In this document: positions 52,854-62,100 of the stretch, one piece after another
How the letters are laid out: each line of letters opens with the position of its first letter
Numbering within the stretch: position 1 is the stretch's first letter
Source of the DNA: Sodalinema lacuna_A
Lineage (GTDB): Bacteria; Cyanobacteriota; Cyanobacteriia; Cyanobacteriales; Geitlerinemataceae
Assembly: GCA_900149785.2 (NCBI GenBank)
Contig: FSSI02000006.1
Coordinates: 81,064-145,063, forward strand
DNA length: 64,000 bases
Direction: 5' to 3'
Notes under the pieces: model-generated
Database searches by the model: none
What the model was told of the DNA's origin: nothing
What the model saw: the letters and a program-made list of their open reading frames with translations, nothing else
Translations under genes and position numbers: made by a program

Positions 52854-53006
52854 ATTGGCACGTCCAGACTTAGCTAACTCTTATGTTAGACTACAAAAAG
52901 TTCTTTAACTGTTCGATTTTGCAATAATCTCAGTTCCTTTGGCTTTTAAGTTAGGGTCTAGGCAAAAAACATAACAAAAGTAAAAAAAGTAAAAAAAGGG
53001 TGAAGT

Positions 53007-54107
53007 ATGGATAAATTGCGACGACTAAAGCTCGATGGATTTAAATCCATTAAACACTTAGAGCTTGAACTGAGTCCTCTTAATATTTTAATTGGCGCCA
53101 ATGGATCTGGCAAGAGTAATCTTATTTCATTTTTTAAGATGCTCAATGAAATGATGGCCGGGCGTTTACAACAACATATTGGTATTTCCGGACGTGCCAC
53201 CTCTCTGCTACACTTTGGAGCCAAAATAACTCCCCAAATGCAAGCTCATCTTGAGTTTGAGGTTGAGCGTGGTGTAAATCGATATCAAATTCAGTTATTT
53301 CATGCGTCAGGTGATACCTTAATATTTGCTGAAGAACGCTTAAGTTTCCTCGAATCTGGTTCTAGCCAAGCCAAAGTGGATAACCTAGGTTCCGGTCACC
53401 AAGAAACTAAAATTAACCAAGCAGCAGAGGACGGAAAACTAACGGCAAAAGCCATTCGCCACTTACTAAACCGCTGTCGTGTTTACCACTTTTATGATAC
53501 CTCACCCACTGCTGATGTTCGACAGTCTTGTTACATTGGAGATAACCGATGGCTAATGCCCGATGCTGGGAATTTAGCAGCGATGCTTCACCGATTCCGT
53601 GAAGAAGAGGGGGTGTATTATCGTCGTATTGTTGAAACAGTGCGTCTGATTGCACCCTTTTTTGAGGATTTTGTCCTCGAACCTGATGCCTCAAGTCGCC
53701 TCATGCTTAACTGGCAAAGTAAAGACTCAGATCGTCCCTTTGGTCCCCACCAGTTTTCTGATGGAACTTTACGGTCAATTTGCTTAATCACTTTGTTATT
53801 ACAGCCGGAATCTGAATTGCCTAAATTGATAATTGTCGATGAGCCAGAATTAGGACTGCATCCCTATGCACTCAGGATTATTGCAGATTTATTCAGCAGT
53901 GTCTCACTGCATACTCAGGTGATAATTAGCACCCAATCAAGTTCGTTTTTAGACTATTTTGAACCTGAGACTGTTATCACGGCGGATTTAACTGAAAAAG
54001 CCTCCCAGTTTCGCAGACTTAATTTACAGGAACTAGAACCCTGGCTAGAGGATTATAGCTTAGGGGAAGTGTGGCAAAAAAATGTCATCGCTGGAGGTCC
54101 TCATTAA
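53007..54107 (+). CDS. AAA family ATPase (SMC-like, AAA_15/AAA_21 type)
   Basis: 366 residues. Walker A is IGANGSGKSN; LKLDGFKSIKHLELELSPLN precedes it, typical of the overcoming-lysogenization-like AAA family. The signature region is QFSDGTLRSICLITLLL and Walker B is LIIVDEPELGLHP; ISTQSSSFLDYF holds a switch region. Such ATPases often pair with a DUF4276 protein; its gene starts here in the last base of the stop (TAATG) but is truncated. The gene lies between hypD and hypA and looks AT-richer than the hyp genes. It may be a remnant of a defence-type pair, which is inference. Confidence 0.85.
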   Translation: MDKLRRLKLDGFKSIKHLELELSPLNILIGANGSGKSNLISFFKMLNEMMAGRLQQHIGISGRATSLLHFGAKITPQMQAHLEFEVERGVNRYQIQLFHASGDTLIFAEERLSFLESGSSQAKVDNLGSGHQETKINQAAEDGKLTAKAIRHLLNRCRVYHFYDTSPTADVRQSCYIGDNRWLMPDAGNLAAMLHRFREEEGVYYRRIVETVRLIAPFFEDFVLEPDASSRLMLNWQSKDSDRPFGPHQFSDGTLRSICLITLLLQPESELPKLIIVDEPELGLHPYALRIIADLFSSVSLHTQVIISTQSSSFLDYFEPETVITADLTEKASQFRRLNLQELEPWLEDYSLGEVWQKNVIAGGPH

Positions 54108-54232
54108 TGATTCGACTCTATTTATTTGCTGAAGGGCAAACTGAACAGACATTTGCCAGTAATTTAATGACACCCCATTTAGCAAATTATGGAGCAATCA
54201 GAATAATTATATGGCATTGTTCAAGCCGTTGA
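54107..54232 (+). pseudogene. Truncated DUF4276 gene (N-terminal 41 residues)
   Basis: Reads MIRLYLFAEGQTEQTFASN, then LMTPHLANYG, matching the N-terminus of DUF4276 proteins, which are usually about 200 residues and carry a Toprim-like fold. After ANYGAI the reading departs (RIIIWHCSSR) and meets a TGA. It overlaps the ATPase stop by one base, as in intact pairs. The rest of the gene is missing downstream, where intergenic DNA and a tandem array follow. Confidence 0.78.
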
Positions 54233-54368
54233 TATGGGTTAACTTGTAGAGATTTAACAGAGTTAACATAACGTCAGTGAAAATGTGACAAAAGGATAAA
54301 TTTTATAAACTAAGGTTTAAGTTTCTGGAGAATCTGTCTATAGTAAAGGGTAAGCCTGTCAATCTGGG

Positions 54369-54470
54369 GCGATTGCAGTTCCTGCACGCTTCGCGATTGC
54401 AGTTCCTGCACGCTTCGCGATTGCAGTTCCTGCACGCTTCGCGATTGCAGTTCCTGCACGCTTCGCGATC
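54369..54470. repeat. 24-bp tandem repeat, four copies, upstream of hypA
   Basis: Four exact copies of a 24-bp unit that begins GCGATTGCAGTTCCTGCACG and ends CTTC, plus the partial start of a fifth unit (GCGATCGC). The array lies 38 bp upstream of the hypA ATG. Because the period is a multiple of three, it is open in the hypA frame and reads as repeats of LQFLHASR. Confidence 0.93.
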
Positions 54471-54507
54471 GCACCTCCCGGATTGCCAAATCACCCGAGT
54501 CACTCCA

Positions 54508-54849
54508 ATGCACGAAGTCAGTATCATGGCACAAACCCTAGAAATCGCCCTAAATGAGGCGAATCGACAGGGTGCGCGTCAGATTCATCGCTTAACCGTC
54601 CGTGTCGGAACCCTCTCGGGAGTCGTTCCCGATGCCCTTCGTTTTGCCTTTGATGTTGTGTCCAAAGATACCATTGCTGAACAAGCCAAGTTTGACATTG
54701 AACCCGTTGCGGCTCGTTGTTATTGTCAAGCCTGTAAACAAGACTTTTATCCCGAGGATATTATTTTCGTCTGTCCCCATTGTGGAACCCTAAGTTCCCA
54801 GGTTCTCAATGGAAAAGAACTCGAAGTGTCATCGTTGGAGATCTCTTAA
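54508..54849 (+). CDS. hypA: Hydrogenase maturation nickel metallochaperone HypA
   Basis: 113 residues. MHEVSIM gives the nickel-binding His2 at the start, and the zinc site is CYCQACKQDF and FVCPHCG. HypA passes nickel to the hydrogenase with HypB. The ATG at 54508 is required for His2; the frame is open upstream through the tandem array, but that extension would destroy the nickel-binding start. The hypB gene begins 2 bp after the stop. Confidence 0.96.
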   Translation: MHEVSIMAQTLEIALNEANRQGARQIHRLTVRVGTLSGVVPDALRFAFDVVSKDTIAEQAKFDIEPVAARCYCQACKQDFYPEDIIFVCPHCGTLSSQVLNGKELEVSSLEIS

Positions 54850-54851
54850 TC

Positions 54852-55670
54852 ATGTGTCAAGATTGCGGTTGTTCTGTTACCCCAGCTAATGTTCGTATGA
54901 CCTCAGAAAATCACTCTCATCACGACCATTCCCACGACCATCCTCATCACGACCATTCTCACGATCATTCCCATGACCATTCCCATCATAACCATTCTCA
55001 CCAACAGATTAACCTCCACCAAGCGATTCTCTCAAAAAACGATCGCCTAGCCGAGCGAAATCGCGGTTTTTTTGCAGCCAAAAACCTCTTTGTTCTCAAT
55101 ATTCTCTCCTCACCAGGTTCTGGGAAAACCGCACTCCTTGAACGCACCCTAATGGAGTTGAGCGATCGCATTCCCGCCGCCGTCATCGTGGGAGACTTAG
55201 AAACCGACAACGACGCGCAACGACTGCGACGCAGTGGACAACAGGCGATTCAAATTATGACCGAAAGCCTCTGTCACCTCGAAGCTGAGTCCATCGCCCA
55301 AGCCACCCAGAAACTAGATTTAACCGATATTCAACTGCTGATTATCGAGAATGTGGGAAATTTAGTTTGTCCCGCCGCCTATGATTTAGGAGAAACTCAA
55401 CGGGTGGTTCTCTTATCAACAACAGAAGGAGAAGATAAACCCCTAAAATATCCCACAGTGTTTAAATCTGCCGATGTGATTGTTTTGAATAAAATCGATA
55501 TTGCTGAAGTGGTGGGATTTGACCGCGATCGCGCCCTGGAGAATATCCGCAAAATCGCCCCACAAGCCGAAATTCTGGAAGTTTCCGCCCGAACTGGGGA
55601 AGGAATGGCTCAATGGTATGCGTATTTACAACACCAGGTTCAGCATCAGCCTGAACTCGCCGTTCACTAA
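54852..55670 (+). CDS. hypB: Hydrogenase maturation GTPase HypB
   Basis: 272 residues. MCQDCGCS at the N-terminus is the high-affinity nickel motif, followed by a histidine-rich stretch of about 30 residues (mostly HDHSH units) for nickel storage. P-loop SSPGSGKTALLERTL, then GDLETDNDAQR, LIIENVGNLVCPAAYDLGE and VLNKIDIAE are GTPase motifs. HypB powers nickel transfer from HypA. It is cotranscribed with hypA and lies 29 bp upstream of a small membrane protein gene. Confidence 0.96.
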   Translation: MCQDCGCSVTPANVRMTSENHSHHDHSHDHPHHDHSHDHSHDHSHHNHSHQQINLHQAILSKNDRLAERNRGFFAAKNLFVLNILSSPGSGKTALLERTLMELSDRIPAAVIVGDLETDNDAQRLRRSGQQAIQIMTESLCHLEAESIAQATQKLDLTDIQLLIIENVGNLVCPAAYDLGETQRVVLLSTTEGEDKPLKYPTVFKSADVIVLNKIDIAEVVGFDRDRALENIRKIAPQAEILEVSARTGEGMAQWYAYLQHQVQHQPELAVH

Positions 55671-55699
55671 ACTGTTGTTAATTTAAAAAATAGAACACC

Positions 55700-56038
55700 A
55701 TGTTTCAGAAATTTTTGGGGATGGTTCTGCTCATTTTAGGAACCTATCTTCTCGGACAAAATCTCGTTATTACAACGAGTTATATTCGTCCTGTTTGGGG
55801 GGATGCCTTAGCCGTAGTTGCTCTCATTTCATTGATGGTGGGAGTGATCTCTCTCCTATTCTTCTCTTCAACCGTTGGAGGAGTCGGTTGGGTATTTATT
55901 GGCATCGGCATCGTCTCGATCTTGTTTACAGGACGATTGATGATTCGCCCGACAACAATTTGGTACTTTCTGTTCTCCTTCGCCTCTCTAACCGCTGGCT
56001 TAAGACTCTTGACAACTAGAGGACGAATTCGTTTTTAA
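55700..56038 (+). CDS. Small membrane protein, unrecognised
   Basis: 112 residues with four hydrophobic segments (at about 5-20, 34-56, 58-78 and 85-102), for example LAVVALISLMVGVISLLFF and VGGVGWVFIGIGIVSILF. No known motif. It lies between hypB and hypF in the same direction; the stop is one base from the hypF ATG, so it is almost certainly in the same transcript. A role in nickel or hydrogenase maturation may be guessed from position only. Confidence 0.68.
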   Translation: MFQKFLGMVLLILGTYLLGQNLVITTSYIRPVWGDALAVVALISLMVGVISLLFFSSTVGGVGWVFIGIGIVSILFTGRLMIRPTTIWYFLFSFASLTAGLRLLTTRGRIRF

Positions 56039-56039
56039 G

Positions 56040-58343
56040 ATGACACGGGAGTTAGAGATGACGATTCGGGGCGATCGCCTCCACCTGGACATCCAAGGAA
56101 TTGTCCAAGGGGTAGGCTTTCGCCCCTTCGTGTATCAACTGGCCACCGCCTTAAATATAGCGGGCTGGGTCACCAATACCGCTGACGGAGTTGTGATCGA
56201 AATTGAAGGCGATCGCCCCCAACTCGAACAATTCTGTCAGCGTCTCCTCGTTGAACTTCCTCCCCACGCCCAAATTGATCGCCTCCATCGCCAAGAGATC
56301 CCCCCCCAGGGCCAAACAGACTTCGTCATTCAGGCCTCCGAATCCCATCCCCAACGGAAAACCGCCCTGATTCTCCCGGATCTCGCCACCTGTTCCCACT
56401 GCATCGAAGAACTGTTTAACCCCAACAATCGCCGCTACCGCTATCCCTTCATCAACTGTACCCACTGCGGCCCGCGATATAGCATTATCGAGACCCTTCC
56501 CTATGATCGCCCCCTCACCACCATGGCGGGGTTCCCCCTTTGTCACGACTGTCAGCAAGAATATGACAATCCCGGCGATCGCCGCTTCCACGCCCAACCC
56601 AACGCCTGCGAGGTCTGTGGCCCCCAATTGGAGTTTCATCCCGCCAGCAACCTCCCTCCCCTAGAGGCCGCCCAAACCCTGCTACGTCAGGGACAAATCC
56701 TAGCCCTCAAAGGTTTAGGCGGGGTTCAACTTCTCGTCAACGCCCAAGATGAGGCGGCGGTTCAACGATTGCGTCAACGGAAACATCGCCCCAGTAAACC
56801 CTTTGCGGTGATGTATCCCCATCTCGATGTCGTTCGTCAAGACTGTTCTCTCACCGACAGGGAAGCCGAACTCTTGCAATCTCCCGCCGCCCCCATTGTC
56901 TTATTGCGTCAACTCTTACAGCATCCACAACAGCCTCGCCTCGCCCCTTCCGTCGCCCCTAACAATCCCGATTTAGGGGTCATGCTTCCCTACACGCCCC
57001 TACATCATCTTCTCTTGCGAGAGTTCGCCGCCCCCCTCATCGCCACCAGTGGGAATCTCTCCGGGGAACCCATTTGTATTGACAATCAGGAAACCCTGCA
57101 ACACCTGGGGAACATCGCCGATGGCTTTTTGCTGCATAACCGCCCCATCGCCCGCCCAGTGGATGACTCAGTGGTACGGGTGATGGCTAAGACTCCCGTG
57201 ATCTTGCGACGGGCCAGGGGATACGCCCCCAGAACCCTCTCAATTCCTGGATTATCTCAATCGGTGTTGGCGGTGGGGGGCTATTTTAAGAATACGGTGG
57301 CGATCGCCTTTGATGAGAAGGTGTTTGTCAGTCAACATATTGGCGATTTAGACAATCCCGCCAGCCGCCAGGCCTTTGACTATACCCTGGCCAAACTCTC
57401 TAGTATTTACGACTTTGAACCTGAGGTGATTGTCTGTGATGCCCATCCTGATTATCCCTCGACTCAGTTCGCCCAACACCTAGCCCAAGATAAACAAATT
57501 CCCTTAATCCGGGTTCAACATCATCAGGCCCATATCCTCTCGGTGATGGCGGAACATGGATTACAGGCCCCGGTGTTGGGGATTGCTTGGGATGGAACTG
57601 GCTATGGGATGGATGGAACGATTTGGGGTGGGGAACTGTTGCAAATTGACACCTCGCCCCAGGGATTTCAGCGGTTAGCCCATTGTCGCAGTTTTCCTCT
57701 CCTGGGGGGCGATCGCGCGGCCAAGGAACCGCGACGGGCGGCGTTGGGGCTATTGTGGGAAGCCTTCGGGGACCAGATGTTTCAAAATCCCGCCTTAACC
57801 TCGCTTCCGCCGCTTCGGGCTTTTTCCCCTTCGGAGTTGAACCTGGTTCAGACGGCGTTACGTCGTGGGCTTAATACGCCCCGTAGTAGTAGTGTGGGGC
57901 GGTTGTTTGATGCGATCGCCTCTCTGTTAGGGCTTCAGCAGCATCTGAGTTTTGAAGGGGAAGCGGCCATGGCCTTGGAATTTGCCGCTAGAACCGTGCA
58001 GACTGCTGAGTTTTACCCAATATCTCTATCTGGGGGGGTTTGGGATTGGCAAGAGATGCTGTTGGGCATTTTGGGCGATCGCACCTCAGGAGACTCTATC
58101 TCCTATATTGCCGCCAAGTTTCACAATAGTCTCATCGAGGCGATCGCCCAGATGCTGCAAACCTATCATGATCCCTCCCTTCCCGTCGTGTTAACGGGGG
58201 GTTGCTTCGGGAATCAGCGTCTCCTGGAGGGGGCGATCGTGCGGCTGCAACAGATGGGCATCCAACCCTATATCAACCAACAGTTCCCAGCCAACGACGG
58301 CGGACTCAGCCTCGGGCAAATTTATCGACTTTCCCAATTCTGA
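56040..58343 (+). CDS. hypF: Carbamoyltransferase HypF
   Basis: 767 residues, full length. The acylphosphatase-like domain (about 14-100: GIVQGVGFRPFVYQLA) is followed by two zinc fingers (CSHCIEELFNP, CTHCGPRYSIIE, CHDCQQEYDNP, CEVCGP), a YrdC-like domain (KPFAVMYPHLDVV, ATSGNLSGEPI) and a Kae1-like carbamoyltransferase domain (VQHHQAHILSVMAEHG, GIAWDGTGYG). HypF makes the cyanide ligand precursor from carbamoyl phosphate with HypE. hypE is not in the window. It is coupled to the small membrane protein gene upstream. Confidence 0.96.
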   Translation: MTRELEMTIRGDRLHLDIQGIVQGVGFRPFVYQLATALNIAGWVTNTADGVVIEIEGDRPQLEQFCQRLLVELPPHAQIDRLHRQEIPPQGQTDFVIQASESHPQRKTALILPDLATCSHCIEELFNPNNRRYRYPFINCTHCGPRYSIIETLPYDRPLTTMAGFPLCHDCQQEYDNPGDRRFHAQPNACEVCGPQLEFHPASNLPPLEAAQTLLRQGQILALKGLGGVQLLVNAQDEAAVQRLRQRKHRPSKPFAVMYPHLDVVRQDCSLTDREAELLQSPAAPIVLLRQLLQHPQQPRLAPSVAPNNPDLGVMLPYTPLHHLLLREFAAPLIATSGNLSGEPICIDNQETLQHLGNIADGFLLHNRPIARPVDDSVVRVMAKTPVILRRARGYAPRTLSIPGLSQSVLAVGGYFKNTVAIAFDEKVFVSQHIGDLDNPASRQAFDYTLAKLSSIYDFEPEVIVCDAHPDYPSTQFAQHLAQDKQIPLIRVQHHQAHILSVMAEHGLQAPVLGIAWDGTGYGMDGTIWGGELLQIDTSPQGFQRLAHCRSFPLLGGDRAAKEPRRAALGLLWEAFGDQMFQNPALTSLPPLRAFSPSELNLVQTALRRGLNTPRSSSVGRLFDAIASLLGLQQHLSFEGEAAMALEFAARTVQTAEFYPISLSGGVWDWQEMLLGILGDRTSGDSISYIAAKFHNSLIEAIAQMLQTYHDPSLPVVLTGGCFGNQRLLEGAIVRLQQMGIQPYINQQFPANDGGLSLGQIYRLSQF

Positions 58344-58602
58344 GCCAACCCACCCATTGAGTTCCCTTGGCAACGTTTCATAGTTTACCACAAAAAACGT
58401 AAAATCCCACAACTTTCTTAAGAAAACTGTCATCAATTCCCGAGAAACCGGGGCGATCGTAAAAACTTTTTAAATCCTGACCTCCTTCTAAGGAAATGCA
58501 CCTACTATAGCTCGTAAGACCGTAGCAAGGAGGCCATCTCACCCTGCAATCCCGCCTCATGATTGTTACAAGTCTTGTCATTGTTTTGCATTTCTTCTAA
58601 TT

Positions 58603-58836
58603 ATGTGTTTAGCCGTCCCTGGACAAGTCTTAGAAATTGAGGGAACCGACCCTCTGAACAAAAGTGGAAAAGTCAGTTTCGGAGGAGTTGTCAAAACCGT
58701 CAGCCTTGCTTATGTTCCCGATGTTGAAGTCGGCGATTATGTCGTCGTTCACGTCGGATTCGCCCTGAGTCAAATCGACGAAACCGCAGCGAAACAAACC
58801 TTAGCTGATTTACAACAGATTGCGAAATTGGGTTAA
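58603..58836 (+). CDS. hypC: Hydrogenase maturation chaperone HypC
   Basis: 77 residues. MCLAVPGQVLEIEG gives the essential Cys2; YVPDVEVGDYVVVHVGFAL is the family core. HypC binds HypD and the hydrogenase large subunit precursor while the Fe(CN)2CO group is made. A gap of 259 bp separates it from hypF, longer than the other spacings here; that gap has no coding potential. A weak hairpin follows the gene. Confidence 0.95.
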   Translation: MCLAVPGQVLEIEGTDPLNKSGKVSFGGVVKTVSLAYVPDVEVGDYVVVHVGFALSQIDETAAKQTLADLQQIAKLG

Positions 58837-59191
58837 CAAACGTAAATCTCTCTCGCAATTCACCGTCGTATATCCCATACTAAATTCAGAGGGCAAAAAC
58901 CCAGAAAAAATCTTTTTTCAGGGATTTTGCTGAACACTATCATACGTTAACCTTTTTATAACCTTTCACGTAAAAAAACAACAAATAGCTTGTTTTTGAC
59001 CGATCAAGGTTCCCCCAACATCAGGCGTCAGCACCCCTCCATCCGCCTAACCCAATCCCTCCCTTCCACCGAGTTTGTGACCGAAACAGCACGCCATACC
59101 ACTCCTAACCAACAGCCGGTCACCAACAACAGGAGTCTCCGAGTTGCCTTCACAAGCTCCCTCCCACTGCCGCTCACCAAGGATTAAGAGC
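58837..59191. other. 355-bp intergenic region upstream of nifJ
   Basis: No gene seen. The first part has the hairpin at 58900-58923. The middle is AT-rich (TTAACCTTTTTATAACCTTTCACG) and may hold the nifJ promoter. The last 170 bases are C-rich and poor in G, an unusual composition for a leader. Boxes like GTATATCCCATAC have a 7-base spacer and do not fit NtcA. Confidence 0.55.
58900..58923 (+). terminator. Hairpin behind hypC, possible terminator
   Basis: CCCAGAAAAAA/TTTTTTCAGGG can pair over 10 of 11 positions with a two-base loop. It lies 64 bp after the hypC stop and is followed by ATTTTG. Stability is modest because six of the pairs are A-T. Confidence 0.6.
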
Positions 59192-62100
59192 ATGAACACG
59201 AAAACCTACGCCACCCTCGACGGAAACGAAGCCGTTGCCCGGGTTGCCTACAAACTCAACGAAGTCATCGCCATCTACCCCATCACCCCCGCCTCCCCCA
59301 TGGGCGAATGGGCCGATGCTTGGATGTCAGAGGGGCAACCCAACCTTTGGGGAACCGTCCCCTCCGTCATCGAAATGCAGAGCGAAGGAGGGGCAGCCGG
59401 GGCCGTCCATGGGTCCCTACAAACGGGGTCACTCACCACCACCTTCACCGCCTCTCAAGGGTTGCTGTTGATGGTTCCCAACCTCTACAAAATCGCCGGG
59501 GAACTCACCAGCGCCGTCCTCCATGTGGCTGCCCGTTCCGTCGCCGCCCAGGCCCTGTCCATCTTCGGCGACCATAGTGACGTTATGGCCGCCCGAGGAA
59601 CCGGCTTCGCCCTCCTCTGTTCCGCCTCCGTCCAAGAAGCCCAAGATCTAGCCCTGGTCGCCCATACCGCCAGCCTCGAATCGCGGGTTCCCTTCATCCA
59701 CTTCTTCGACGGCTTCCGCACCTCCCACGAAATCCAAAAAATCGAAACCCTCGACGAGTCCATCATTCGCGATCTCATCGATGACGACTGGGTCTATGCC
59801 CATCGTAGCCGGGGACTGACCCCCGATCGCCCCGTCTTACGAGGAACCGCCCAGAACCCCGATGTCTTCTTCCAAGCCCGAGAAAGCGTCAACCCCTTCT
59901 ACAACGCCTGTCCCGACATGGTACAGCGGGCCATGGACCAACTGGCGCAACATACCGGCCGCCAGTACCAAATCTACGAATACCACGGCGCCCCCGATGC
60001 CGATCGCGTCGTCGTCCTCATGGGATCGGGTTGTGAAACCGCCCAAGAAACCGTAGACTACCTCAGCGCCCAAGGGGAAAAGGTTGGAGTTCTCAAAGTG
60101 CGCCTCTATCGCCCCTGGGACATCGACAAACTCCTCGCCGCCTTCCCCAACACCGTCAAGAAAATCGCCGTCCTCGATCGCACCAAAGAACCCGGCGCCA
60201 GCGGCGAACCCCTCTATCTCGATATTGTCTCCGCCTTCAGCGAAGCCTGGGAAGGCACAATGCCCAAAATCGTCGGTGGACGCTATGGCTTGTCCTCCAA
60301 AGAATTCAACCCCGCCATGGTGAAAGGCGTTTTCGACAACCTCAGCCAAGACAAACCCAAAAACCACTTCACCATCGGCATTCACGACGACCTCACCCAA
60401 ACCTCCCTTCCCTACGACGAGTCCTTTAGCACCGAACCCGATGAGGTCTCTCGTTCCGTCTTTTACGGCTTAGGCTCCGATGGAACCGTCGGCGCCAACA
60501 AAAACTCCATCAAAATCATCGGTTCGGCCACCGACAACTACGCCCAGGGCTACTTCGTCTATGACTCCAAAAAATCTGGGGCCGTCACCGTCTCCCACCT
60601 GCGCTTTGGTCCCCGGGCCATTCGCTCGACTTACCTGATTAACCAGGCCAACTTCGTCGGCTGTCACCAATGGACGTTCCTCGAAAAACTCAACGTCCTC
60701 AAAGCCGCCGCCCCAGGCGCCACCTTCCTCCTCAATAGTCCCTATGGTCCTGACGAGGTGTGGGATCGGCTTCCCCTAGAGATTCAAGAGCAGATTGTCC
60801 GCAAAAACCTCAAATTCTACGTCATCAACGCCCTACAAGTGGCGCGGGACAATGGCATGGGGGGACGCATCAATACCGTGATGCAAACCTGCTTCTTTGC
60901 TCTGTCGGGGGTCTTACCTCGGGAAGAGGCCATCAGCGAAATCAAGAAAGCCATTGAGAAAACCTATGGCAAAAAAGGACAAGCCATTGTCCAGATGAAC
61001 CTGAACGCCGTCGATGCGACGCTGGACCATCTCTATGAGGTGAATGTGCGCGAAGCGACGTCCACCGTCCGCATGAGTCCGACGATTCCCGATGCTGCAC
61101 CGGAGTTTGTCCGTACCATCGAGGGCAAAATGTTGGCTCGTGAAGGGGATGACCTCCCCGTGAGCGCTCTCCCCTGTGATGGAACCTATCCCACGGGAAC
61201 CGCGAAATGGGAAAAACGCAATGTTGCCCAAGAAATCCCCGTTTGGGACCCTGATGTCTGTGTGCAATGTGGCAAATGCGTCATGGTTTGCCCTCATGGG
61301 GTGATTCGCGGCAAAGCCTACGACGAGGGGCAATTGGGGAATGCACCCGAGAGCTTTAAGTTCACGGATATTCGTGACAAAGACCCCAATTTCGCCGGCA
61401 GCAAGTTTACGATTCAGGTGGCTCCCGAAGACTGTACCGGTTGCGGCATTTGTGTCGATGTCTGTCCCGCGAAAAACAAATCGATGCCCTCCAAGAAAGC
61501 CATCAATATGGAGGCGCAACCGCCGCTACGGGAACAGGAACGGGAAAACTGGGACTTCTTTATGAATCTCCCCAATCCCGATCGCCGCAACCTCCATCTC
61601 GATCGCATCCGTCAGCAACAATGGCAAGAACCCCTGTTTGAGTTCTCCGGGGCCTGTGCCGGTTGTGGGGAAACCCCCTATCTGAAACTGGTGTCGCAAC
61701 TGTTCGGCGATCGCACCGTCATCGCCAACGCCACCGGCTGTTCCTCCATCTACGGCGGCAACCTCCCCACCACCCCCTGGGCTCAAAACGCCGAGGGACG
61801 GGGGCCAGCTTGGTCCAACAGTCTCTTTGAAGACAACGCCGAGTTTGGCTTAGGCTTCCGCATGTCCCTCAACAAACATATGGGATTTGCCCAAGAGTTG
61901 CTACAAAAACTCTCCGGGGAACTGGGGGACAATTTGGTGCAACAGATTCTTGACAATCCCCAGAAATCCGAAGCCGATATTTGGGACCAACGGGAAGCCG
62001 TGGCGGGTTTGAAACAACAGCTAGAGTCTCTCAACAGCCCCGACGCGAAACAACTGCGTAGCCTCGCCGATTACTTGGTGAAAAAAGATGTCTGGATTAT

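Noticed and set aside
54373..54507. N-terminal extension of HypA through the tandem array
   Set aside because: HypA needs the start MHE with histidine at position 2; the extension is a pure nucleotide repeat open by chance of its period.
58344..58602. Small RNA in the hypF-hypC gap (CCTCCTT and AAGGAGG inverted repeat)
   Set aside because: The seven-base arms are separated by a long unpaired stretch, and no promoter or terminator is evident.
58868..58880. NtcA site upstream of nifJ (GTATATCCCATAC)
   Set aside because: The spacer between GTA and TAC is seven bases, not eight, and no properly spaced minus-10 box follows.
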